DNA of 64,000 bases. Origin: Rapana venosa. Its lineage: Eukaryota; Mollusca; Gastropoda; Neogastropoda; Muricidae. The translations under genes and the position numbers were made by a program. The notes beneath the pieces were generated by a model. The model was not told the origin of the DNA. It saw only the letters and a program-made list of their open reading frames with translations, and ran no database searches. Positions 12,804 to 21,477 of the stretch are shown here, piece after piece. The stretch is taken from contig CM054167.1 of the NCBI GenBank assembly GCA_028751875.1, positions 20,979,123 through 21,043,122 of the forward strand, read 5' to 3'. Numbering within the stretch: the stretch's first letter is position 1; each line of letters begins with the position of its first letter.

Positions 12804-12835
12804 CAGAGACAGACAGACGCACACAGACACAAGAA
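12205..12835. repeat. GAGA, CAGA and GT compound microsatellite
   Basis: Ordered blocks: (GA)n at 12.21-12.26 kb, (CAGA)n at 12.26-12.33 kb, CA at 12.4 kb, (GT)n at 12.47-12.73 kb, then (CAGA)n at 12.76-12.80 kb. The overlapping minus-strand frame of 233 codons is entirely repeat-encoded (Ser/Leu/Cys/Val and His/Thr). It is a fragile stretch for assembly. Confidence 0.9.
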
Positions 12836-12974
12836 TAGGGGCTGACATGCACGTGCCTTCACAAATGCAAACCCTTTTTTTAGGCCTACGTGCACAAGTC
12901 TGTTTGCAGTAGGGGCCCCGCATGTCTCCGTGTTTGTTTAAAAATGTAATGACATACATAGTTTTTTTATCTTT

Positions 12975-13180
12975 TGTAAATTGTATTTTACTCTTTACTT
13001 CGAGGATAATGGAATAAGCACTCGTGAGTTTTTTCCATCCAGTCCCCGTGTGTATGCAGTTTTGTACATTTTGTCAAACGGGGATCAAACCACCCCACAC
13101 TTCCGATACGAATTTTTTGCTTTCTAGGGAGGCGCGTTACCTCTAGATCACCGATTCGCTTTCCTTGTCTCTTTCCCTCT
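12975..13180 (-). mobile_element. tRNA-headed SINE, minus strand, short full-length form
   Basis: On the minus strand the element starts near 13.18 kb with an A-box-like GGTGATCTAGAGGTAACGCG. A B-box-like GGTTTGATCCCC follows near 13.09 kb. It ends in a conserved tail: GGGGACTGGAT, then ACGAGTGCTTATTCCATTATC, then CTCGAAG near 12.99 kb. Head and tail lie within about 200 bp, so this is the most complete and compact copy of the family whose tails are clustered at 61.5-62.9 kb. Confidence 0.75.
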
Positions 13181-13662
13181 ATTTTGCCCTGGGCTAGCTT
13201 TCATTGCAGGGCATCAACACCTGTGTTAACACCTAGTAGCGCTTTCTAAGTATAAATCTAAGCCAAGCAGTTGATATCCAACAACGTCTTCCTTCAGATC
13301 GTGTCTGTAGCAGTCATATTCATGCAGGTAGGCAAGATACAAGCAAAATGTTAGCTTCGTGCAAAAATGTACAAAAAAGAAAGTTAAATAAATATCAAGA
13401 ATAAACAAACAGTCACTTGATGAAAGAGAAAAATGAAGAGATTCTGGAAAAATCGATAATTTTCTAATACCTCAAGCAATATTTGCGTCTTTGCGTTTCT
13501 GTCTGAATGAAGATCGATTTTTAAGCGTTCTATCATATCCGAACTTAGGTCACTTCAGGGCAATCAGAAGAGATCTCCAAAGTTTAAGGAGCATTATTAT
13601 ATATTTTATGGAATCAAACGTCTGGTCTGTGTATATGCAAGAGTGAAAGGAGTTTATTTAGG

Positions 13663-14162
13663 NNNNNNNNNNNNNNNNNNNNNNNNNNNNNNNNNNNNNN
13701 NNNNNNNNNNNNNNNNNNNNNNNNNNNNNNNNNNNNNNNNNNNNNNNNNNNNNNNNNNNNNNNNNNNNNNNNNNNNNNNNNNNNNNNNNNNNNNNNNNNN
13801 NNNNNNNNNNNNNNNNNNNNNNNNNNNNNNNNNNNNNNNNNNNNNNNNNNNNNNNNNNNNNNNNNNNNNNNNNNNNNNNNNNNNNNNNNNNNNNNNNNNN
13901 NNNNNNNNNNNNNNNNNNNNNNNNNNNNNNNNNNNNNNNNNNNNNNNNNNNNNNNNNNNNNNNNNNNNNNNNNNNNNNNNNNNNNNNNNNNNNNNNNNNN
14001 NNNNNNNNNNNNNNNNNNNNNNNNNNNNNNNNNNNNNNNNNNNNNNNNNNNNNNNNNNNNNNNNNNNNNNNNNNNNNNNNNNNNNNNNNNNNNNNNNNNN
14101 NNNNNNNNNNNNNNNNNNNNNNNNNNNNNNNNNNNNNNNNNNNNNNNNNNNNNNNNNNNNNN
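13663..14162. other. Assembly gap, exactly 500 N
   Basis: A run of 500 N, a round number typical of a scaffold gap of unknown length. The right flank starts inside a GT repeat that belongs to a LINE 3' UTR. Frames crossing the gap are meaningless. Confidence 0.99.
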
Positions 14163-14375
14163 GTGTGTTTGTGGTGCGCGTGTGTGTGTCGTGGCGCGCG
14201 TGTGTTGTTGGTGTGTGTGTGTGTGTTTCGTGACATTTTATTTGAAGTCATTTGAAAACCAATATGAAATATAGCTTTTGTGTCTTTGATATTTTTGATG
14301 TGTATCAATCTGCCTGTCAGTATTGTAATTGCCCTTCATGGGATGATTAAAGTGTTTTTGACTTGACTAGACTGA
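14163..14375 (+). mobile_element. LINE 3' tail (same family as 27.5-28.4 kb)
   Basis: A GT repeat is followed by TTTATTTGAA, CCAATATGAAATATAGC, CTGCCTGTCAGTATTG and GGGATGATTAAAGTG, and the tail ends in TTGACTTGACT. This is nearly the same 3' end as the LINE copy ending at 28455. The rest of this copy is in the N gap or was never present. A (TA)n run follows at 14.38-14.40 kb. Confidence 0.85.
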
Positions 14376-14399
14376 CTATATATATATATATATATTATA

Positions 14400-14757
14400 T
14401 ATACAATTGTCTTGATAAAAACCCACAATTCTGCTGGGCACCACTCCCTCCAAGCACACAGTTGAGGTAAAATAGTAAAATGGCAATAAAAACACAACTG
14501 TGTTCAGCTTCATTTCTCCTTTTATTTATGTCAGCAAATTTTCGCAAGTGTACGAGTATCTCTGCCATATTGCTTCACTATGTTATGTTTTGTTTTGTTT
14601 TTGTTGTTGAGGTCACTCTGAAAGTAGCTGCCATACCCTGTAGAATGTAGAATCCCAGTATTTTGAAAATGAAACACAAAACTCTTGGAGACTTCAATTC
14701 CTGCCTTAATTTTCTTTGCTGTTATCAACCCATTTTGTGGCTGTGTTTTTGTGTCAT
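14400..14757. other. Intergenic sequence, nothing recognised
   Basis: AT-rich, apparently unique sequence between the LINE tail and the 43-bp repeat. On the minus strand an AATAAA hexamer lies near 14.52 kb, about 1.8 kb beyond the PGGHG-like stop. It could be a polyadenylation signal, but nothing else supports that. Confidence 0.35.
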
Positions 14758-14890
14758 GTTCCTTGCCTTTTATGTGGCCATGTTTTCATGTCTGGTTGCC
14801 ATGTTCCTTGCCTTGGCCTTTTCTGTGGCCATGTTTTTGTGTCCTGTTCCTTGCCTTGGCCTTTTCTGTGGCCATGCTTTTGTGTCATGT
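14758..14890 (+). repeat. 43-bp tandem repeat, three copies
   Basis: Three copies of a 43-bp unit starting GTTCCTTGCC, at 14758, 14803 and 14846. The last two are nearly identical (GTTCCTTGCCTTGGCC, then TCTGTGGCCATG). Frames over it give a Cys/Phe/Leu-rich peptide, which is spurious. Confidence 0.8.
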
Positions 14891-15064
14891 TTTCTGATCT
14901 TTGCATGTTGTCAGATGCACGATGATGATGGATGCATCATGACAAAATATGATTTTTCCTTTATGTCTTCTTTCAATGCATATGTGAATGTTTAAAATTT
15001 TTTTTTAAAGAATGATAAATATAGAAAAAAGAGTAGATGGTTTTTAGAGGACGGTTGTTTTGTT

Positions 15065-15480
15065 TTTTTACAAGTGGACTATTTTACAAGTAGATGGAGA
15101 GGATTTTGACAAGGAGAGGATTTTGACAAGGTGAGGATTTTGACAAGGAGAGGATTTTGACAAGGAGAGGATTTTGATTTGACAAGGAGAGGATTTTGAC
15201 AAGGAGAGGATTTTGATTTGACAAGGAGAGGATTTTGACAAGGAGAGGATTTTGATTTGACAAGGAGAGGATTTTGACAAGGAGAGGATTTTGACAAGGA
15301 GAGGATTTTGACAAGGAGAGGATTTTGACAAGGAGAGGATTTTGACAAGGAGAGGATTTTGACAAGGTGAGGATTTTGACAAGGAAAGGATTTTGACAAG
15401 TCGACAGTTTGTACAAATAGAATATTTTCGTTTTAGAAAGAGACAGGATTTACAAGTAGATGATCTTCACAGCTAAATGA
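15065..15480 (+). repeat. 17/22-bp minisatellite (GGATTTTGACAAGGAGA)n
   Basis: About 17 near-identical copies of the 17-bp unit GGATTTTGACAAGGAGA at 15.11-15.39 kb. Several carry a 5-bp GATTT extension, giving a 22-bp form. The array is framed by ACAAGTAGATGG at 15.09 kb and ACAAGTAGATGAT at 15.45 kb. Because 17 bp is not a multiple of three, all three minus-strand frames stay open and yield the same Ser-Pro-Cys-Gln-Asn type peptide, which marks them as artefacts. Confidence 0.95.
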
Positions 15481-15484
15481 TTTT

Positions 15485-16290
15485 TTTTTTTAAGTAGGCA
15501 GTTATCACAGGAAGATTTTTGCTCCCCCCCCCCCCCACCCCCACTACTTTTCCTGGCTAGAGCTTGACGACTCGTCAAAGGTGAGATTTTGCATAACTAT
15601 GCAACTTTAAAAAAAAAATCTACCATTAAGGTAGCCACATTCCTACTTAAGGGATGATTTTTTGTGGTTTTTTTTAATTGTCATGCGTTTCTAACGGCCC
15701 AAAACGGCCTTGTCTTCTGACAGCCGGAGTGGGTTTTTAATGCGTGCGTAACATGTTCCGCGTGCATTTGCTTATTGGGCCTTGGTTTATATTCTCACCC
15801 GAAGGATGTTTGGGAAAGTGGAGCCAGCACTCACATGGACTCCAGGGTGGTGAAATTCCCTAAAACGGACACACCCACGCTGTTGAGCAGCGAGCAGTCC
15901 TCTTCCCTCTCCCTGCTGTCTCTATTTTTCTCTCTACAGCTTCTTTTGGTTCCTGTTTTTCCACTATGACCTCTTTGCCTGGTGCAACCCCAAGAGTTTC
16001 TGTGAAGCTGCTTTGGATTTTTTTTTTTTTAAAGTGAAAGGCTGCCCTCATGGTGAGATGAACAGGACGGTCTCAACAGGATTGATTATTCCGGCAAAAA
16101 TCGGCCCCCTCAGTTAGGTGAAGTCGGCGCATTGTGAACTGATGTGCTAAAGACATTCCCAGGAACTAAACAGCAGTGACCCCAAAAGATAAACAAGCAG
16201 TTACCAACAAAGCCGCACACCCACACTACGCACCCTCAGCTTTGACACCAGTCCTCATTTGAGTGGACAGTGGTGCAGGGACCGTGCAGC
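15485..16290. other. Sequence downstream of the PGGHG-like stop, nothing recognised
   Basis: This has a C-run at 15.525-15.54 kb, homopolymer A and T runs, and otherwise mixed sequence. It should contain at least part of the gene's 3' UTR on the minus strand. No AATAAA hexamer is obvious close to the stop codon. No coding segment is supported. Confidence 0.5.
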
Positions 16291-16291
16291 A

Positions 16292-16639
16292 TCAAACCTG
16301 TGGCCTGATGGAGGTCATCTCACGCGTCATGGTGACCACACTCCCCACTTTGAGCATCACCAGCTGCTTCTGTTTCAGCAGCAGCAGAGGAGACGCTGCC
16401 GCCTTGGTCAGAGTGACGTTCATCTGATGGATGTCGTAGGCCACGTCCAACGACCCACCCAGGTAGTCCACACCCCGGACTGTCATGGAGGTCAGCGAGG
16501 GGGGCAGCTGCGGGTCGAGGCCAAGGCTGTTGTCGTTGATGTCGACACCCAGGTAACCAAAGAGAAGCGACTGCAGGAATCCCCCCATCCCCGTGTGGAA
16601 GTTGTATGCCCCTGATCCGTCCGCTCTTTCAGACCACAC
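16292..16639 (-). CDS. PGGHG: PGGHG-like terminal exon, VWSE catalytic segment and C-terminus
   Basis: This is the last coding exon, 115 codons plus a TGA stop at 16294-16292. It opens right after an acceptor (ATGTCCAG then GTG) with VWSERADGSGAYNFHTGMGG. The human enzyme has VWTENADGSG and a similar GGFLQ stretch at this point; the glutamate of VWSE is one of the three carboxylates I recall as essential in the human enzyme. Next come FLQSLLFGYLGVDI and a beta-rich region typical of the C-terminal domain (DPQLPPSLTSMTVRGVDYLG). The tail is shorter than in human, ending in SIRPQV. The frame is open throughout and the local sequence looks clean. The upstream exon ends in AAG at 17492, and the junction is phase 0. 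Confidence 0.88.
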   Translation of the reverse strand: MWSERADGSGAYNFHTGMGGFLQSLLFGYLGVDINDNSLGLDPQLPPSLTSMTVRGVDYLGGSLDVAYDIHQMNVTLTKAAASPLLLLKQKQLVMLKVGSVVTMTREMTSIRPQV

Positions 16640-17491
16640 CTGGACATTGATCATCAGCAACACTATGATCATTAACGTAATTGTCCTTCATTGTTATCTT
16701 CATTATCATATGAATGACAATGTCATCTTCCTATCTTCTTCCTCACTGTTGTCATTCACATCAATGGCATCATCATCATCATATGATCATCATCATCAAT
16801 GTTGTCCTTCATTCTCATCATCACTCATATAAATGGCATCATATGAACAACATCATCCTCATCATCAATGGGGAGGATGTGAAGTACCTGGCCTGGTCTC
16901 CTCCTCCTCCTCCTGTGCTTGTGACTCTGCAGGAGGTCTACCCCACTGCTGGCCTCAGCCCACACCTTCCCACTTCAGAGCAGCTCACCACCAGTCCTGC
17001 CTGCCAGCCCCTCTGGGTGGAGCATGTAAGCTGAGACGCCTAGTTTTGTTCATCATCCCTGCTGCATGTGTCGCGTTCCCCACAGCCTTAGGCTGGGCCC
17101 CCTCCCCCTCCCACGTCATGTCCCCATCAAGAGAACACCACCCACACTAACCCAAACGTGGCGGGGAGGTGCCCACCACCGAGATAACTCCCGGCCCAAA
17201 AGAGCGGGAGATCTTCACAGAGCCAAAGGAGCCGGCCGGTGAAGTCAAGGTGCATGCTGGGCACGCTCCTGTTTCAGCAACCCCCCCAAGCACATGACGT
17301 CCCATGTGGGATCTTCAACGCGCATGAAGAAGGTCCCCTCACACAGGCACGTTGGTGCCGGGCTTGAACCCGCGCTGTCAGCAGATGGCGCGCTCAACGC
17401 TCTGACCACAAAGCCATCCCACCCCTTCTATGCACTCAATCAAAGGCATGCACCAACTTTTTTTCCTCTTCTTTCTTTCTCTTGCACTGAC
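16640..17491 (-). other. PGGHG-like intron with CAT-rich repeats
   Basis: This intron of about 850 bp lies between the last two recognised exons and has a clear GT donor (AAG|GTCAGTG) and AG acceptor (TGTCCAG|GTG). Its half nearest the last exon (16.64-16.87 kb) holds imperfect CAT/ATC trinucleotide repeats. The other half carries a minus-strand SINE, listed separately. No extra coding segment was seen. Confidence 0.7.
17150..17425 (-). mobile_element. tRNA-derived SINE, minus strand
   Basis: Read on the minus strand, the sequence near 17.40 kb has a Pol III A-box-like stretch (TGTGGTCAGAGCGTTGAGCG), and near 17.36 kb a B-box-like GCGGGTTCAAGCCCG. A non-tRNA body follows, running toward 17.15 kb. 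This head-plus-body layout is that of a tRNA-derived SINE rather than a tRNA gene: there is no cloverleaf with a proper acceptor stem, and it lies in an intron among other copies. The ends are approximate and I did not find target-site duplications. Confidence 0.7.
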
Positions 17492-17617
17492 CTTGAAAGG
17501 TTCCTGTACGTTGCGCATCCCGTGGAAGAGGGTGGAGTCGGCTTTGTCCTTGACCCCGAGGCGTAGATAGTTGATGGGGAAAATGCTCCACGTCATGGCC
17601 GGCCCTGCAGGGGTGAC
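17492..17617 (-). CDS. PGGHG: PGGHG-like exon, GPAMTWS segment
   Basis: This is an exon of exactly 42 codons (126 bp) with a clean acceptor (CCTTTCAG|GTC) and donor (AAG|GTCAGT). It encodes VTPAGPAMTWSIFPINYLRL and ends NVQEPFK. The human protein has a matching stretch, VTSPQGPAMTWSMF, ending in AEPFK immediately before VWTE, so this exon directly precedes the terminal exon. GPAMTWS is a strongly conserved stretch next to the catalytic groove in this family. The exon expected upstream, about 30 residues with the VVLLGYP motif, was not found; the interval to 26.87 kb is mostly satellite and partly corrupted sequence. Confidence 0.88.
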
Positions 17618-18100
17618 CTGAAAGGACAGCGAGGGTTTGCTGGTGCACAGGCGGGCTCTGCTGCTGCTGCATGCAGCACTGCCTTGCAGCACGATGCGAC
17701 GCACTGGCGGACAATTTACTGCCAGACGGATCCGTCTTCCGCCTTTCACAGTAACCGGCGGTCAGCCTGGAGTCAAGCGTCGACCAACAGCGCATCCTCC
17801 CACATACTCCCCCTACCAACCCTCCTCCTGGCTAAGGGACTGCTGACGATGGTCTTTGTCTTCGTGTTCTTTCTTTCTCTGGGCTAAGGGGTATTCCCGG
17901 GCAGTGCCCATTTCCTCTGAAAGTCTCTTCTTACTGGTGGCTGAGGAGAACACACACACGCTGCCTACCCTCCCCTCCTCACACACCTTGAGCCCATCAG
18001 CAGAAGCAGGGACTGAGGTGTTGTGGCCAGGACAAAAAGTCTCAGCGCCAGTGGTGAGAGGTGAGTGCCAGTGAGGACCAGCGCTCCCTGTTTGCCCCAA
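17618..18100 (-). other. Intronic sequence, no feature recognised
   Basis: This is apparently single-copy sequence just upstream of the GPAMTWS exon on the minus strand, and it is fairly GC-rich. It has open frames of about 70-125 codons on both strands, but none matches the missing PGGHG segment or any family I know. I regard it as intron. Confidence 0.5.
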
Positions 18101-18114
18101 GACAGAGATGGTAA

Positions 18115-18335
18115 ACTCCTTTACCTTCAGATATCAACGCAGTCCCTTAGACCGTGGGGAAACCACTGAAGATTTTACAACCAGCTTCCTCCACTCCCTG
18201 CATTAGTCTTGCTTTCCATAGCAAATTGCTCCATTAGTCCACTCTCTGATGTTGTCTTCCCATTGTTTTCTCTGCCTCTTTGTCTCCCTCCTTGGACTGT
18301 TCCCTGTAGGACAGTCTTGGCCAGTCCAGATGTTT
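18115..18335 (-). pseudogene. LINE C-terminal fragment (RT ORF end), minus strand
   Basis: Translated on the minus strand across frame changes, this stretch reads KTVLQGTVQGG, then a basic run, then a degraded equivalent of the W-D-N-I-x-E-W-T motif. I recognise this as the extreme C-terminus of a common invertebrate non-LTR reverse transcriptase (LQGTxxGGRRRGRQRK followed by an aromatic-acidic motif). It is the same type of C-terminus as LINE A at 5.3-7.8 kb, where the fragment lies near 7.64 kb. Only the 3' end is present, consistent with 5' truncation. The A/C-rich satellite begins about 80 bp further on. Confidence 0.7.
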
Positions 18336-18411
18336 GTGTGGCGTGCCACTTAAATTTGCGTTTTTTTCACTGTGATGTTCAAATACAACTCAGCAAATAA
18401 ACTTATGAAAT

Positions 18412-21305
18412 TTTAACATACAAATAGCATCCATTCAATACACACACAGAACACAGACATACAAATAACACACAGTCAATAAACATACAAATTACACCCA
18501 GTCAATAAACATACAAATTACCCCTAATCAATAAACATACAACCACAGACATACAAAAAATACTCGGTCAATAAACATACAATTTTCCTAATCAATAAAC
18601 ATACAACACACAGACATGCAAATAACACCCAGTCAATAAACATACAAATTACCCCCAATCAATAACATACAACACACAGACATACAAATAACACTCAGTC
18701 ATTAAACATACAAATTACCCCTAATCAATAAACATACAACACACAGACATACAAATAACACCAGTCAATAAACATACAAATTACCCCTAATCAATAAACA
18801 TACAAATAACACCCAGTCAATCCATACAAAATTACACCCAGTCAATAAACATACAAATTACACCCAGTCAATAAACATACAGATTACACCAGTCAATAAA
18901 CATACAACACCAGTCAATAAACATAAAACATACAAACAACACCCATTCAATACTCATACAACACACAAAGTACCCCCAGTCAATAAACATACAACACGCA
19001 CACATTACACCCAGTCAATAAACATACAACACGCACACATTACACCCAGTCAATAAACATACATACAACACGCACACATTACATCAGTCAATAAACATAT
19101 AACAGACAAATTACACCCAGTCAATAAAAAATACAACACACAAATTACACCCAGCCAATAAACACACAAATTTCACCCAGCCAATAAACACACAAAGTGC
19201 ACCCAGTCAATAAACTACAACACGCACACATTACACCCAGTCAATAAACATACAACACGCACACATTACACCCAGTCAATAACATACATACATACAACAC
19301 GCACACATTACATCCAGTCAATAAACATATAACAGACAAATTACACCCAGTCAAATAAACATACAACACACAAATTTACACCCAGCCAATAAACACACAA
19401 ATTGCACCCAGCCAATAAACACACAAATTGCACCCAGTCAATAAAATACAACACACAAATTACACCCAGTCAAAAAAACACAAAATTGCACCCAGTCAAT
19501 AACATACAACACACAAACTACACCCAGTCATATAAACATACAACACACAAACCACACCAGTCAATAAACATACAACACACACACTACACCAGCCAATAAA
19601 CACACAAATTACACCCAGCAATAAACACACAAATTTCACCAGCCAATAAACACACAATTACACCCAGTCAATAAACATACAACACACAAACCACACCCAG
19701 TCAATAAACATACACCACACAAACTTACACCCACTCTAAAGACCCTTCCAGACATCAGTGTCTTGGCACACATCAACAGCACAACACATCCACCTAACTA
19801 CCAGCGTAATGGCAACACAAACATTTTGTCACTAAACACACAAACAACACCCAGTCAATAAACATACCCCACACAAATTACACCCAGTCAATAAACATAC
19901 AACACACAAACAACACCAGTCAATAAACACACCAAACTACACCAGCCAATAAACACACAAATTACACCCAGACATAAACACACAAAGTACACCCAGTCAA
20001 TAAACATACAACACACATACAACACCCAGTCAATAAACATACAACACAATTACACCCAGTCAATAAATATACAACCCCAATTACACCCAGTCAATAAACA
20101 CACAACACCCAGTCAATAAACATACAACACACAAATTACATCCAGTCAATAAAACATACAACACACAAATTACACCAGTCAATAAACATACAGCACACAA
20201 CACTTACGCCCAGTCAATAAACATACAACACACAAACCACACCCAGTCAATAAACATAAACACGCACACATTACTCCCAGTCAATAAACACACATACTTA
20301 CACCCAGTCAATAAAAATACAAACACACAAGTTACACCCAGTCAATAAACATACAACACGCACACACTACACCCAGTCAATAAACATACAACACGCACAC
20401 ACTACACCCAGTCAATAAACATACAACACGCACACATTACACCCAGTCAATAAAATATAACAGACAAATTACACCCAGTCAATAAACATACATTACACAA
20501 ACAACACCCAGTCAATAAACATACATTACACAAACAACACCCAGTCAATAAACACACATACTTACACCCAGTCAATAAAAATACAACACACAAGTTACAC
20601 CCAGTCAATAAACATACAACACGCACACACTACACCCAGTCAATAAACATACAACACGCACACACTACACCCAGTCAATAAACATACAACACGCACACAT
20701 TACACCAGTCAATAAACATATAAACAGACAAATTACACCAGTCAATAAACATACAGCACACAAAAAACACCCAGTCAATAAAAAAAAACAAACGCAACAT
20801 ACCCCCAGTCAAAAAACTACAACACCCCAAAATTACACCATCAATAAATATAAAACAGACAAATTAACCCCCAGCAAAAACATACAGCCCCAAAAACCCA
20901 CCCCCAGTCTAAACATACAGACAAAATTACCCCCCAGCAATAAACATACAGCATACAAACACCCCCAGTCAAAAAACAACAGAAAAAAATTTTAACCCCC
21001 AGTCAATAAACATCCCAAACATACCCCCCAGTCAATAAACATACAGCAAACAAAAAACACCAGTCAAAAAAATACAACCAAAACCACACCAGTCAATAAA
21101 ATAAACACACAAATTACACCTAAATAAAAATACAAACTGCCCCATCAATAAACATACAGCAACAAAATTTCCCCGTCAATAAACATACAGACCCAAAACA
21201 ACACCCAGTCAATAAACTACAGCACAACATTAACCCAGTAATAAACTAAAGCAAACATTACACCAGTAAATAAACATACAGACACAAACCACCCCCAGTC
21301 AAAAA
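18412..21305 (+). repeat. A/C-rich satellite, unit CAGTCAATAAACATACAACACACAAATTACACC
   Basis: About 2.9 kb of tandem copies of a roughly 25-35 bp unit containing CCAGTCAATAAACATACAA. Variants include CAGCCAATAAACACAC and an ACACGCACACATTACACC arm. Local runs of two or three nearly identical copies suggest recent unit duplication. A non-repetitive island interrupts it at 19.73-19.83 kb. Beyond about 20.78 kb copies become ragged, with extra A and C runs, probably low sequence quality. It lies in a PGGHG-like intron. Confidence 0.93.
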
Positions 21306-21477
21306 ACGTACACCACAAACACCTACACTGACTTTGCTGTGAGGACAGGTGCCCATCCAGGTCAACCGGGGGCCCCCTGGGGGGGAATCCCTAACACACC
21401 ACGTTGCTTGTTTGAGTTCCAGTGAACAGTGGCAGCGACAACCACACTTTAAAAGTGACGGGGAAATTTGGCCTGTG
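21306..21477. other. Non-repetitive spacer between two satellites
   Basis: About 170 bp of mixed-composition DNA separating the A/C-rich from the G/T-rich satellite. On the minus strand it is open in part but does not resemble the missing PGGHG segment. No other feature is seen. Confidence 0.6.

Noticed and set aside
12194..12895. Minus-strand frame of 233 codons
   Set aside because: Encoded by GT, CA and CAGA microsatellites. The residues are almost only Ser, Leu, Cys, Val, Thr and His.
15068..15416. Three overlapping Ser-Pro-Cys-Gln-Asn repeat proteins on the minus strand
   Set aside because: The 17-bp unit keeps all three frames open with the same peptide, which marks it as non-coding tandem DNA.
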